From: Gammaproteobacteria bacterium
GTDB lineage: Bacteria; Pseudomonadota; Gammaproteobacteria; Porifericomitales; Porifericomitaceae
DNA: 61,009 bases
NCBI GenBank assembly: GCA_028817255.1
Contig: JAPPQA010000027.1
Location: 1-61,009, forward strand
Reading direction: 5' to 3'
Of this stretch, positions 50,529-59,797 are shown piece by piece (positions within the stretch are counted from its first letter, which is position 1; every line of letters starts with the position of its first letter). Under the pieces are notes generated by a model that was not told where the DNA came from, did no database searches, and saw only the letters and a program-made list of their open reading frames with translations. Made by a program: the position numbers and the translations under genes.

Positions 50529-51484
50529 GCCTTTACTCCCGAATTGTGGGAACCGGCGGCTGCCTGCCGGCTCGGGTCATGACCAATGCCGAACTGGAGA
50601 GTATGCTGGACACTTCCGATACCTGGATCCGCGAGCGCACGGGCATCCGCCAGCGGCATATCGCTGGGGAAAAGGAAACGACCTGCGACCTCGCCGAGGC
50701 GGCGGCGCGGGAGGCGTTGGCGGCGGCGGGGGTGAAGGCGCAGGAGATTGACTTGGTGCTAATCGCCACCGCTACCTCCGAGCGGGCCTTTCCCAGCACT
50801 GCCTGCCTGCTACAGGACCGGCTCGGCATTCGGGGCGCTCCGGCCTTCGATCTGCAAGCCGTGTGCAGCGGTTTTGTCTATGCCCTGACGGTAGCCGACA
50901 AATTCATCCGGGCGGGGGACTGCCGTACAGCCCTGGTGGCAGGGGCCGAGATCTTCTCGCGCTTGGTGGACTGGAGCGACCGTAGCACGTGTCCTCTGTT
51001 CGGAGACGGCGCCGGTGCGGTCGTATTGCGCGCCGACACGCAGGCGGGAATCTTTTACAGCCGCCTTTATGCCGACGGGAGCTACCATCGCCTGCTGTAC
51101 GCCTCCGGCAACGGCTGCTCGAACGGCAACGAAAAGAGGCACATCCGCATGCAGGGCAGCGAAGTGTTCAAACTGGCGGTCAAGACGATGAGCCAGTCCT
51201 TGTTGGAGGCTCTGCGCGAGGGCGGCCTGGACAAGGGAGAGCTGGACTGGCTGGTGCCGCACCAGGCAAACCGCCGCATCCTGCAGGCTGTCGCGCAGCG
51301 GATCGGCCTGGCCGACGAGCGGGTGATCAGCACGATCGAACGCCACGGGAATACTTCTGCCGCCTCGGTACCTCTGGCACTGGACAACGCCGTGCGCGGG
51401 GGACGCATCCGGGTCGGCGATCGCGTCGCCCTCAATGCCTTTGGCAGCGGCTTTACCTGGGGCTCCGTGTTGTTGCGCTACTGA
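50525..51484 (+). CDS. fabH: 3-oxoacyl-ACP synthase III
   Basis: This 319-residue enzyme starts fatty acid synthesis by condensing acetyl-CoA with malonyl-ACP. The catalytic triad is Cys114 (AVCSGFVYAL), His (VPHQANRRI, near 246) and Asn (RHGNTSAASVP, near 276). The start is TTG at 50525, overlapping the plsX stop, with GGAG about 8 nt upstream. A rightward operon continues with fabD. Confidence 0.95.
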   Translation: MSLYSRIVGTGGCLPARVMTNAELESMLDTSDTWIRERTGIRQRHIAGEKETTCDLAEAAAREALAAAGVKAQEIDLVLIATATSERAFPSTACLLQDRLGIRGAPAFDLQAVCSGFVYALTVADKFIRAGDCRTALVAGAEIFSRLVDWSDRSTCPLFGDGAGAVVLRADTQAGIFYSRLYADGSYHRLLYASGNGCSNGNEKRHIRMQGSEVFKLAVKTMSQSLLEALREGGLDKGELDWLVPHQANRRILQAVAQRIGLADERVISTIERHGNTSAASVPLALDNAVRGGRIRVGDRVALNAFGSGFTWGSVLLRY

Positions 51485-51504
51485 GCCGCCATGAACTTTG
51501 CCCC

Positions 51505-52440
51505 GTGAGTCTCGCTGTTGTTTTCCCAGGCCAGGGTTCGCAATCGGTGGGGATGCTGGCAGCCCTGGCCCGCCGTTACCCGTCGGTGCTGGAAACCTTT
51601 GCCGAAGCCAGTGCCCGCACCGGTTTGGACCTGTGGCGCCTGGCGCAACAGGGGCCTGAGGAGGAACTCAATATCACCACGCACACCCAGCCGGCCCTGT
51701 TGGCCGGCGGCGTGGCCGTCTGGCGCTGTTGGCAGGAGCGCGGGGGGGCGCCCCCCGCCTACCTGGCCGGCCATAGTCTGGGGGAGTACACGGCCCTGGT
51801 CTGCGCCGGGGCGCTGTCCTTTTCGGACGCGGCGGCCCTCGTGGCCGAGCGGGCGCGCCTGATGCAAGAGGCAGTGCCGGCGGGCGCCGGCGCCATGACG
51901 GCGATTTTGGGCTTGCCAGAAGAGCGGATAGAAGAGATCTGCCGCCGGCCGGGCTTTCGGGATGTCGTGGCGCCGGCCAATTACAACGCGCCCGGACAGG
52001 TCGTGCTTTCCGGACAGGCCGAGTCCGTGGCGGAGGCCGCCGCCGCCGCCCGTGAGGTCGGCGCCCGGCGCACCCTGCGCCTGCCGGTGGGCGTTCCTTC
52101 GCATTGCCCGCTAATGCGGCCGGCGGCGGCCCGCCTTGCCCGCGTCTTGGAGGCGCAATCGTGGCTTCCGCCGCGGATCCCCGTGCTTCATAACGTGGAC
52201 GCCGGGATCTGCGCCGACCCCGCCGCGTTGCCGGAGGCGTTAAGTAGCCAGCTGTACCTGCCGGTGCGCTGGACGGAGACGGTGCAACGGTTGGTGCGGC
52301 AGGGGGTGCAACGGGTACTGGAGTTCGGCCCGGGACGGGTGTTGGCCGGGCTATGCCGGCGAATTGACCGCCGTCTGGAAGTATTGTCGGTAGAGGACCC
52401 GGATTCTCTGGAGCGGGCCCTGGAGGCGGCGGGCGCATGA
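51505..52440 (+). CDS. fabD: Malonyl-CoA:ACP transacylase
   Basis: This 311-residue enzyme loads malonate onto ACP. Motifs are VFPGQGSQSVGM, the nucleophile Ser91 in GHSLGEYTALV, and the catalytic His near 201 in VPSHCPLM. The start is GTG at 51505; the nearby ATG at 51491 is out of frame. No strong SD is seen and 20 nt separate it from fabH. The stop overlaps the fabG ATG. Confidence 0.95.
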   Translation: MSLAVVFPGQGSQSVGMLAALARRYPSVLETFAEASARTGLDLWRLAQQGPEEELNITTHTQPALLAGGVAVWRCWQERGGAPPAYLAGHSLGEYTALVCAGALSFSDAAALVAERARLMQEAVPAGAGAMTAILGLPEERIEEICRRPGFRDVVAPANYNAPGQVVLSGQAESVAEAAAAAREVGARRTLRLPVGVPSHCPLMRPAAARLARVLEAQSWLPPRIPVLHNVDAGICADPAALPEALSSQLYLPVRWTETVQRLVRQGVQRVLEFGPGRVLAGLCRRIDRRLEVLSVEDPDSLERALEAAGA

Positions 52441-53192
52441 GCGGCGAGCAGTCGCTGGAGGGCAGGGTGGCCCTGGTGACCGGCGCGAGCCGGGGGATCG
52501 GCGCAGCAATTGCCGATGTCCTGGGACAGCGAGGGGCCCGGGTACTGGGCACGGCGACCAGCGCGGACGGAGTCGCGGCCATTCGCAAGCGCCTCCGGCA
52601 ACGGAGTATCGCAGGCGACGCCCTGCTGTTGGATCTGGCCGAAGACGCATCGCTGGCCGAGTTCGGGCAGACCCTGGCCCGGCTGGAGCCTGCCCCCGCC
52701 ATCCTGGTCAACAATGCCGGCATCGTCCGCGACGGCCTGTTGCCGCGTTTGCAAGAAGAAAATTGGGAACGGGTGATCCGCGTCAACCTGGGCGGGGCGT
52801 ACCGCCTCTGCCGCCTGTGCCTGCGCAGCATGCTGCGGGCTCGTTATGGCCGCATCGTCAACATCTCCTCGGTGGTCGCCCATACCGGCAACCCGGGGCA
52901 AACCAATTACGTGGCGGCAAAAGCGGGTATAATCGGGTTCACGCGCTCGCTGGCGCGCGAAGTGGCCGGACGCGGGATCACTGTCAATGCCGTAGCCCCC
53001 GGTCTGATTCGCAGCGATATGACAGCGGCTCTGACCGAAGAACGGCAAACACAGAGCCTGCGTCAGATCCCCATGGGCCGCTGGGGGGAACCGGAGGAGG
53101 TCGCAGTTGCAGTCGCCTTTCTGGTTTCTGCGGACGCGGCCTACATCACCGGCGAAACGATGAACGTGAATGGTGGAATGTCCATGAATTAG
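52437..53192 (+). CDS. fabG: 3-oxoacyl-ACP reductase
   Basis: This 251-residue short-chain dehydrogenase reduces 3-oxoacyl-ACP with NADPH. The Rossmann motif is TGASRGIGAAIA. NNAG is present, and the catalytic Ser-Tyr-Lys lies in NISSVVAHTGNPGQTNYVAAKAG. The C-terminal YITGETMNVNGGM is typical. The ATG at 52437 overlaps the fabD stop. Confidence 0.96.
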   Translation: MSGEQSLEGRVALVTGASRGIGAAIADVLGQRGARVLGTATSADGVAAIRKRLRQRSIAGDALLLDLAEDASLAEFGQTLARLEPAPAILVNNAGIVRDGLLPRLQEENWERVIRVNLGGAYRLCRLCLRSMLRARYGRIVNISSVVAHTGNPGQTNYVAAKAGIIGFTRSLAREVAGRGITVNAVAPGLIRSDMTAALTEERQTQSLRQIPMGRWGEPEEVAVAVAFLVSADAAYITGETMNVNGGMSMN

Positions 53193-53370
53193 TGGGTTGA
53201 AGTGATACTTGTATCCAATTGATATTAATAAACTTTTTCATTCCAGGGGGAGCGGATTCCATCGCGATGCCAAAAATAGCGGGCGCCTTTGCCCGCAAAG
53301 GCTTGCATGGCGTTAGCGATCCCGTACACTTAGCGCACCGGATCGCACACAAACGGGGAGGTGGCATCTC
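53193..53370 (+). promoter_or_regulatory. fabG-acpP gap with hairpin and weak promoter
   Basis: This 178-nt gap is the largest within the fab operon. It begins AT-rich (53205-53245). A stem-loop GCGGGC-GCCTTT-GCCCGC (53279-53296) is followed by T residues only on the minus strand. A weak promoter TTGCAT (53303-53308), 16 nt, TACACT (53325-53330) could give acpP extra transcription, as is usual for this very abundant protein. Confidence 0.4.
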
Positions 53371-53631
53371 ATGAGCGGCGACATTGCGGAAAAGGTAAAG
53401 AAAATCATCGTGGAACAACTCGAGGTCAAACCGGAAGAGGTGACGCCCGAGGCCTGTTTCGACGATGACCTGGGGGCCGATTCCCTGTCCCAGACGGAAT
53501 TGGTGATGGCCTTGGAAGACGAGTTCAAGATCGATATCCCGGACGAGGAGGCCGACAAAATACGCACCGTACAGCAAGCCATAGACTACATCCGCGAGCA
53601 TGGGGGCCAGGACGCGGACGACAAGGATTAA
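53371..53631 (+). CDS. acpP: Acyl carrier protein
   Basis: This 86-residue acidic protein carries growing acyl chains. Ser38 in the DDDLGADSLSQTEL motif receives the phosphopantetheine arm from AcpS. The usual DSLDTVEL is here DSLSQTEL, a small variation. The C-terminal tail (EHGGQDADDKD) is somewhat longer than in E. coli. The ATG at 53371 has GGAGG about 10 nt upstream. Confidence 0.96.
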   Translation: MSGDIAEKVKKIIVEQLEVKPEEVTPEACFDDDLGADSLSQTELVMALEDEFKIDIPDEEADKIRTVQQAIDYIREHGGQDADDKD

Positions 53632-53700
53632 GTCCGGGATGCGACAGGCAGAGATGGCGGCGTCCAGGCGGGCAGGGCGCCGATTTGCCAAGCGGCGATC

Positions 53701-54945
53701 ATGAGCGGGCGGCGGCGGGTCGCGATCACCGGTTTAGGGGCGATTAGCCCCTTCGGCAATAGCGTAGCCGAGACCTGGGAGGGAGTGCGCGAGGGGCGCA
53801 GTTGCATTCGGCCGCTGGCGAATTTCGATGCCTCGGGGCTGACGGTGCGTTTCGGCGGCGAAGTGCGCGACTTCGACATTGGCGATCACCTTCCACGACG
53901 GCAGGCACGGGGGCTTTCCCTCTTCGCGCAATACGGGTTGGCAGCTGGAGTCCAGGCGGCGGCCGACGCCGGTCTGCGGATTGCCGAATCCGAGTCGCAC
54001 CGGGTCGGAGTGGCCATTGGCTCCGGAATCGGCGGTTTGGAGAACATCGAGAAGACGGTGGCGCGCTACCTGGAGGCCGGACAGCGCAAGATCTCTCCCT
54101 ATTACGTCCCCGGCAACATTATCAACATGGTTTCCGGCTCTCTGGCCATATTTCTGGGCGCCCGCGGGTCGAATTTCTCCTTGGTCAGCGCCTGCGCCAC
54201 GGGGGCGCACAACATCGGCATATCCGCCCGCTTGATCCAGTCCGGAGAGGCGGACGCGATGCTGGCGGGGGGGTGCGAGATGGCCACTTGTCCCACCGGA
54301 GTCGGCGGTTTTGCCTCGGCCCGGGCCTTGTCCACCCGCAACGACGCGCCGGCGGCGGCGAGCCGCCCCTGGGATCGAGACCGGGACGGCTTCGTCATCG
54401 GCGACGGGGCCGGGGTAGTAGTGCTTGAAGAATACCAGCGCGCCCGGCGGCGGGGCGCAAACATCTACGCCGAACTGGCTGGCTACGGAACCAGCGCCGA
54501 TGCCTACCACATGACCTCCCCCCTCCCGGACGGCGCCGGTATGTTCCATTGCATGCGCCAGGCTCTGGAGGACGCTGGCCTGGCCCCGGAGCGGGTCGGC
54601 TACATCAATGCGCACGCCACCTCCACGTCCCTGGGCGACCCCATCGAAAGCAAGGCAATCGAACGGCTGTTTGGCGACCATGCCTTCCGGCTAGCGGTCA
54701 GTTCGACCAAGTCCATGACCGGCCATATGCTGGGCGCAGCAGGCGGGATAGAGTCTATCGTCTCCGTGTTGGCCCTGCAGCAGGGGGTGGTGCCGCCTAC
54801 CATCAACCTTGAGAACGCAGCCCCGGATTGCCGGTTGGACTACGTGCCCGGCGCGGCTCGCAAACTGAAATACGATGTCGCCATGTCGAATTCCTTCGGC
54901 TTTGGCGGCACCAATGTAAGCCTGGTCTTCCGGCGCCCGCACTGA
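53701..54945 (+). CDS. fabF: 3-oxoacyl-ACP synthase II
   Basis: This 414-residue condensing enzyme elongates acyl-ACP. The active-site Cys165 is in SACATGAHNIG. Catalytic histidines are in NAHATSTSLGD and SMTGHMLGAAGG. The C-terminal SNSFGFGGTNVSLVF is present. The ATG at 53701 gives a normal N-terminus but has only a weak SD. Confidence 0.96.
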   Translation: MSGRRRVAITGLGAISPFGNSVAETWEGVREGRSCIRPLANFDASGLTVRFGGEVRDFDIGDHLPRRQARGLSLFAQYGLAAGVQAAADAGLRIAESESHRVGVAIGSGIGGLENIEKTVARYLEAGQRKISPYYVPGNIINMVSGSLAIFLGARGSNFSLVSACATGAHNIGISARLIQSGEADAMLAGGCEMATCPTGVGGFASARALSTRNDAPAAASRPWDRDRDGFVIGDGAGVVVLEEYQRARRRGANIYAELAGYGTSADAYHMTSPLPDGAGMFHCMRQALEDAGLAPERVGYINAHATSTSLGDPIESKAIERLFGDHAFRLAVSSTKSMTGHMLGAAGGIESIVSVLALQQGVVPPTINLENAAPDCRLDYVPGAARKLKYDVAMSNSFGFGGTNVSLVFRRPH

Positions 54946-54962
54946 GAACTGCGGCAAGGGCG

Positions 54963-55802
54963 GTGCGCACGGTACCGGCAGCGGTCCTGGTGGACGGCGA
55001 GCCCGGCGCCCCGGATGCCCGGGATCGCGGCCTGCACTACGGCGATGGCCTGTTCGAGACCTTCGCGGTGCGCGCCGGCAAGCCGCTGTGCTGGGAACGG
55101 CATATGCGGCGGTTGGCGCGGGGCGGGCGCCGCCTGCGTCTGGCCGTACCGGACGCGGAACTGCTGTGGCGGGAGGCATCGCGCCTGTGCGCCGGCGCGG
55201 AGCGCGCCGTGCTCAAATTGATTCTGACCCGAGGGGCGGGACAGCGAGGATACCGTCCTCCCGCGGCGGCGCGGCCCTGCCGCATCATGCTCTGCTATCC
55301 CTGGCGCGCGCCGCCGCGGGAGCACTTGGCATCGGGGATCGCGGCGCGTGTCTGCGAGACCCGCTTGGCTGCGCAACCGCGCACCGCCGGGCTCAAGCAC
55401 CTGAACCGCCTGGAACAGGTGCTGGCGCAACAGGAATGGGACGATCCGCGGGTCCCCGAGGGAATCATGCTGGATAGCCGCGGCCGGCCCGTGGCGGGCA
55501 CCATGAGCAATTTGTTCGCGATCCGCGGCAACCTGCTGCTGACCCCGGATTTGGCTCTCCATGGGGTGGCCGGCATCGTCCGCGAGATGCTCCTGGAACT
55601 GGCGCCCGGTTGCGGTTTGCAACCGCGGGTCGGTGCGTTGCAACTGCAGGAATTGCAAGCCGCGGAAGAGTCCTTTGTGTGCAACTCCCTGTTCGGCCTG
55701 TGGCCACTGCGTTGCATTGACGGCCATCCTGTCCCTCTGGGCCCGGCGGTCCGCCGGTTGCGCGGCGAGCTCCTGGCAAAAAATGCGATAATGCCGCAAT
55801 GA
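54963..55802 (+). CDS. pabC: Aminodeoxychorismate lyase
   Basis: This 279-residue fold-type IV PLP enzyme makes p-aminobenzoate, the precursor of folate and also of methanopterin. Motifs are GLHYGDGLFETFAV near the N-terminus, the PLP lysine in LKHLNRLEQVLAQ, and LDSRGRPVAGTMSNLFAI. The GTG at 54963 lies 17 nt after fabF; AAGGG is very close upstream. The position between fabF and mltG is standard for Gammaproteobacteria. Its product also feeds the H4MPT pathway encoded at the other end of the window (inference). Confidence 0.93.
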   Translation: MRTVPAAVLVDGEPGAPDARDRGLHYGDGLFETFAVRAGKPLCWERHMRRLARGGRRLRLAVPDAELLWREASRLCAGAERAVLKLILTRGAGQRGYRPPAAARPCRIMLCYPWRAPPREHLASGIAARVCETRLAAQPRTAGLKHLNRLEQVLAQQEWDDPRVPEGIMLDSRGRPVAGTMSNLFAIRGNLLLTPDLALHGVAGIVREMLLELAPGCGLQPRVGALQLQELQAAEESFVCNSLFGLWPLRCIDGHPVPLGPAVRRLRGELLAKNAIMPQ

Positions 55803-56809
55803 TGCAGAGATGCATTGCCCTATTCGGCCTTGCCATACTGGTGGGACTGCCCATCGCCGTCCTCTGGCTGCAACAGGCGATCCGGGAGGAAATGACTACC
55901 CCCAATACGTTGGAGGCGCCTGTGCAGTACACGGTGGCGCCAGGGAGCGGGTTGCGGCAAGTGGCGCAGGACCTGCACGGGAACGGATTGCTGCGCCATC
56001 CTCGCTACTGGACCCTGGCCGTGCTTTGGCGCCGGCAGCAGGAGCAGTTGCAGGCCGGAGAGTACCGTTTCCTGCCGGCGGCCACACCCGCCGAGGTGCT
56101 GGAGCAGCTAGTGCGCGGTCGCGTAATGCTGCATACGGTCACCATCCCGGAGAGCTGGACCTTCCGGCGCATGATGCAGGAATTGCGGCGTCATCCGTCG
56201 TTGCGCCAGACCCTGGCCGGGAGCAGCGAAGCGGAGATCATGGCGGCCCTGGGTACGCCTGAGCGGGCACCGGAAGGCATGTTTTTCCCGGACACTTACC
56301 ATTTTCCCAAAGGCACTTCCGAACTCAGCATCCTGCGCCTGGCGCACCGGAAAATGCAGCAGGTGTTGGCCGAAGAATGGGAGCAGCGGGCGCCGGGACT
56401 GCCCTACGCATCCGCCTACGAGGCTTTGATCCTTGCCTCGGTCATTGACAAGGAAACCGGGCTTGCCAGCGAGCGCGCGCGCATCGCCGGGGTATTCGTC
56501 CGCCGCCTGCAGCGCGGCATGCGCCTGCAGGCGGATCCCACTGTCATCTACGCTTTGGGCGAAGACTTCCAGCCGCCGCTGCGCCGCGCCGCCCTGAAGA
56601 TTGACACGCCTTTCAACACCTACCGGCACTCGGGATTGCCCCCCACTCCGATTTCGCTGCCTTCCCGTGCCGCCATCCACGCCGCTCTGCACCCGGAAGA
56701 GGGAGAGGCGCTGTACTTCGTCGCCAACGGCGACGGCGGCCACCATTTTTCCGCGACCCTGCGGGAGCACAATCGCATCCGGCAGCTCCTGCGCCGGCAG
56801 CGGCCGTGA
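55799..56809 (+). CDS. mltG: Endolytic murein transglycosylase MltG
   Basis: This 336-residue inner-membrane protein cuts nascent glycan strands. A membrane anchor spans about residues 5-24 (CIALFGLAILVGLPIAVLWL). A LysM-like region follows. The YceG catalytic domain contains EGMFFPDTYHFPKG, the catalytic Glu in ILASVIDKETG, and LQADPTVIYALG. The ATG at 55799 overlaps the pabC stop. Confidence 0.95.
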   Translation: MMQRCIALFGLAILVGLPIAVLWLQQAIREEMTTPNTLEAPVQYTVAPGSGLRQVAQDLHGNGLLRHPRYWTLAVLWRRQQEQLQAGEYRFLPAATPAEVLEQLVRGRVMLHTVTIPESWTFRRMMQELRRHPSLRQTLAGSSEAEIMAALGTPERAPEGMFFPDTYHFPKGTSELSILRLAHRKMQQVLAEEWEQRAPGLPYASAYEALILASVIDKETGLASERARIAGVFVRRLQRGMRLQADPTVIYALGEDFQPPLRRAALKIDTPFNTYRHSGLPPTPISLPSRAAIHAALHPEEGEALYFVANGDGGHHFSATLREHNRIRQLLRRQRP

Positions 56810-57417
56810 GCGGGCGCGGGCGCTTCATCGTCCTGGAAGGCATAGACGGGGCGGGGAAGAGCACGAACATTTCCTTTATTGCCGACTGGCTAACGGCGCG
56901 GGGACATGCGGTAACGACCGCCCGTGAACCAGGCGGCCCGCCTATCGCAGAGCGTATTCGCGAGCTGCTGTTACGCCCGGAAAATCACGAGATGCAACCG
57001 GAGACCGAGTTATTGTTGCTGTTCGCCGCCCGCGTCCAGCACCTGCGACAGCGCATCCAACCGGCGCTGCAGGACGGCCGCACCGTGCTGTGCGAACGCT
57101 TTACCGCCTCTACCTACGCCTACCAAGGGGGCGGCCGCGGTTTGGCGCCGGAGCTAATCGCCTGCCTCGAAAAGCACCTGCTTGATTCCTGGCGGCCAGA
57201 CTTGACCCTGTTGCTGGATCTGCCGCCGGAAGACGCCCGCCGTCGGCGCCGGGGCCGGGACCGCTACCATGACGAGCCCGACGGCTTCCTGCGGCGTGTT
57301 CGGGAGTGCTACCTGCGGCGTGCCGCCGAGGCGCCGGGCGTCTGCCGTGTGGACGCCACGCTGCCGCTGGCCGAGGTGCAGAAAGCTATCGTCAGGATAC
57401 TGGAGCGCAGCCTGTGA
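56806..57417 (+). CDS. tmk: Thymidylate kinase
   Basis: This 203-residue kinase phosphorylates dTMP. The P-loop is LEGIDGAGKSTN. The DRX-like motif appears as LCERFTASTYAYQGGGRGL, the lid is RRRRGRDRYHDE, and TAREPGG is present. GTG at 56806 overlaps the mltG stop and its own TGA overlaps the holB GTG. Confidence 0.95.
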   Translation: MSGRGRFIVLEGIDGAGKSTNISFIADWLTARGHAVTTAREPGGPPIAERIRELLLRPENHEMQPETELLLLFAARVQHLRQRIQPALQDGRTVLCERFTASTYAYQGGGRGLAPELIACLEKHLLDSWRPDLTLLLDLPPEDARRRRRGRDRYHDEPDGFLRRVRECYLRRAAEAPGVCRVDATLPLAEVQKAIVRILERSL

Positions 57418-58442
57418 ACGGGGCCGTGGAGGCCGTCGCGGACCAAGCCCTTGCCAGCGGGAACATTGATGGCGACGGCATCTACCCCTGGCATCGGGCG
57501 TCCTGGCAACGGCTGAGCGAGGCCTGGCGCCAGCAGCGCTTGCCGCATGCCTTGCTGTTGGCGGGACCGCCCCAGGCCGGCATAGAGCGCTTTGCCGATT
57601 GTCTGGAGCGATTGCTGCTTGGCGCTCAATTGGGACCGGGGGGCGAATTACTGCCGAATCCGCGCGGGTTGCGATTGCTGGCCGCCGGCAATCACCTGGA
57701 CTTGCTGCATGTGGTCCCGGAACAGGAGGGGGGAACGATTCGCGTGGCGCAGATCCGCGAGGCCTGCGAATGGCTGCGTTTAAGCAGCCCTGACGGCGGC
57801 CCCCGCGTACTGCGCATTGCCCCGGCCGATGCGATGCACCGTAGCGCCTGCAATTCCCTGCTGAAAACCCTGGAAGAACCATCTCCCGGCGCCTTTCTCC
57901 TGCTGCTCTGTCATCGTTCCTCTATCCTGCCCGCCACCTTGCGCAGCCGTTGCCGGCATTGCAACCTTGCTGTCCGCACACCGGAGACGGCGGTAGCCTG
58001 GTTGCGGGAGCAAGGGCCGGGGCCGGATGGCAAGCTGCGCCCGCACTGGGACGCCTTGCTGGCAGCGCAACAAGGGCCGTTGGCGGTGGCGACGGAGCGG
58101 GCGGGGGCCTTTGCCGCCCTGTTGCCGCCGCGGGGGCGACTATTGCCCAGCTTGGCTGACGCATGGTTGGAGGCGGGGGCGGCGCGCGCATTGCTCTGGT
58201 TCCGCGGCGGGTTGCTGCTCGCGATTCGCCACCGGCTGGGAGATGCGGAGCGGGGGCCGCTGGCGGCGGCATTCGCGGGCCTGGAACTTTGTTCCCTGCT
58301 CCGACTTTATGATAAGGTAGTGCGCAATGAGGCTTCGCTCTCGGCAGTCGGCGGTTTGCAGGAGCGCTCCGTGCTGGAAGAGGTACTGCTATTTTGGCGC
58401 GCCTTGGCTTGCGCAGGGCAGACCGGAACAAGAGAAGGATAG
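57414..58442 (+). CDS. holB: DNA polymerase III delta' subunit
   Basis: This 342-residue clamp-loader subunit has a degenerate P-loop (LAGPPQAGIERFAD, without GK), as expected for the non-ATP-binding delta'. SRC-type sensor residues are in PATLRSRCRHC, and CNSLLKTLEEPSPGAFLLLL is a hallmark. The zinc-binding cysteines common in HolB are not clear here. The GTG at 57414 overlaps the tmk stop. Confidence 0.9.
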   Translation: MNGAVEAVADQALASGNIDGDGIYPWHRASWQRLSEAWRQQRLPHALLLAGPPQAGIERFADCLERLLLGAQLGPGGELLPNPRGLRLLAAGNHLDLLHVVPEQEGGTIRVAQIREACEWLRLSSPDGGPRVLRIAPADAMHRSACNSLLKTLEEPSPGAFLLLLCHRSSILPATLRSRCRHCNLAVRTPETAVAWLREQGPGPDGKLRPHWDALLAAQQGPLAVATERAGAFAALLPPRGRLLPSLADAWLEAGAARALLWFRGGLLLAIRHRLGDAERGPLAAAFAGLELCSLLRLYDKVVRNEASLSAVGGLQERSVLEEVLLFWRALACAGQTGTREG

Positions 58443-58456
58443 GACCGACAACGACC

Positions 58457-58792
58457 ATGGATAACCGAATTTCGCTCACTATCCGCGACAAGAACGCGCT
58501 GTATGCCTCTTATATGCCTTTCGTTAAGAATGGCGGCCTGTTTATCCCCACGAATAAGCAATATGAATTGCGGCAGGAAATCTTCATCCTGCTGACCCTG
58601 CAACTCCCGGAACTTCGGGAGACTTTGCCCATTGCAGGTCAAGTGGTCTGGATCTCCCCGGCGGGGCAGAGCGGACGCCGTCCAGGCATCGGCGTACAGT
58701 TCAGCGACCTCGACCGCGGCGCCACCAAGAACAAGATCGAGGGACAGCTGGCCGGCGCTCTGGAATCCGATCGACCCACCCAGACCATGTAA
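58457..58792 (+). CDS. PilZ-domain protein
   Basis: This 111-residue protein occupies the usual PilZ position after holB. It has the PilZ fold pattern (KNGGLFIPTNKQYELRQEIF, ITLQLPELRE-like LLTLQLPELRE, VVWISPAGQSGRRPGIGVQF). The RxxxR c-di-GMP-binding motif is missing, as in the original Pseudomonas PilZ needed for type IV pili. ATG at 58457 lies 14 nt after holB. Role is by homology and locus. Confidence 0.85.
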   Translation: MDNRISLTIRDKNALYASYMPFVKNGGLFIPTNKQYELRQEIFILLTLQLPELRETLPIAGQVVWISPAGQSGRRPGIGVQFSDLDRGATKNKIEGQLAGALESDRPTQTM

Positions 58793-58888
58793 ACAGGAGG
58801 CGCCGCGGCTGCGGAGGGCTTTGCGCCTTCCGCGCTTCCCGCCCCGGGCACGCTCCATCGTCCTCACGGTTACCGCTCCGATTCCGTC

Positions 58889-59704
58889 ATGACACTGGCC
58901 GACTCGCACTGCCATCTGCCCTTGTTGCCGCAACCGGCATCGGAGGCGCTGTCTCGCGCCCGGAAAGCGGGGGTGGGGCACTTTCTTTGCGTCTCGGTGG
59001 CGTGGGATGACTACCCCGCAATCCTGCGCCTCTGCGAACACCACCCCGATGTCGCCGGCAGCGTTGGCGTCCATCCCAACGAGGAGGACGCCGGCGAACT
59101 CTCCAGCGAACTGCTGGCCGAGCGGGCGACCGCCCCGGGGATTGCGGCTATAGGCGAAACCGGCCTGGACTATTATCGCGGCGACGGGAGCCGGGAGCGG
59201 CAACAGGAGCGCTTCCGGCAGCATATTCGCGCCGCCCGCCTGGCTCGCCGTCCGCTCATCATCCATTGCCGGGAGGCCTGGGAAGATACCTTGTCAATCC
59301 TGAGCCGGGAGGGGGCAGAAGAGACCGGCGGCGTGATGCACTGCTTCACGGGGGGCTGGGAAGAGGCGCGGCGCTCCATGCAACTGAACTTCGCTATTTC
59401 TTTCTCCGGCATCCTCACCTTCAAGAATGCCGGCCCGTTGCGCGAAGTGGCGCGCCGCATCCCCGACGAGCGGCTTCTGCTCGAGACCGACGCTCCTTAC
59501 CTGGCTCCCGTGCCACATCGCGGCAAGGCCAACGAACCGGCCTTGCTGCCGCACACGGCCGAGTGTCTGGCGCAGCTTCGGGGCGAGTCACCGGAAGAGT
59601 TGGCCCATAAGACCACGACCAACTACCTGGCTCTGTTTTCGCCGGGCGGCGCCGGGATGCAGGAAGAGCGCCCCGGCCGTTCCCGGTTGCCGCGCGCGCA
59701 ATAG
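58889..59704 (+). CDS. tatD: TatD-family metal-dependent hydrolase
   Basis: This 271-residue TIM-barrel hydrolase of the YcfH/TatD type has metal ligands in LADSHCHLPLL, the Glu in IGETGLDYYRG, His in PLIIHCREAWEDT and GVMHCFTGGWEEA, and Asp in LLLETDAPYLAPVPHRGK. TatD proteins act as 3'-5' exonucleases or D-aminoacyl-tRNA deacylases. It ends the fab operon by gene order; a 96-nt gap after pilZ holds no clear signals. Confidence 0.93.
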   Translation: MTLADSHCHLPLLPQPASEALSRARKAGVGHFLCVSVAWDDYPAILRLCEHHPDVAGSVGVHPNEEDAGELSSELLAERATAPGIAAIGETGLDYYRGDGSRERQQERFRQHIRAARLARRPLIIHCREAWEDTLSILSREGAEETGGVMHCFTGGWEEARRSMQLNFAISFSGILTFKNAGPLREVARRIPDERLLLETDAPYLAPVPHRGKANEPALLPHTAECLAQLRGESPEELAHKTTTNYLALFSPGGAGMQEERPGRSRLPRAQ

Positions 59705-59797
59705 CGCCAGTTGCGTAGCGCCGCTTTCTACCGTTCTCTAGACCTCTCTCTGGGCCGTTCTCTGGCCTTCTTCACGCGGCAATCCAAGGCCAGGGAA

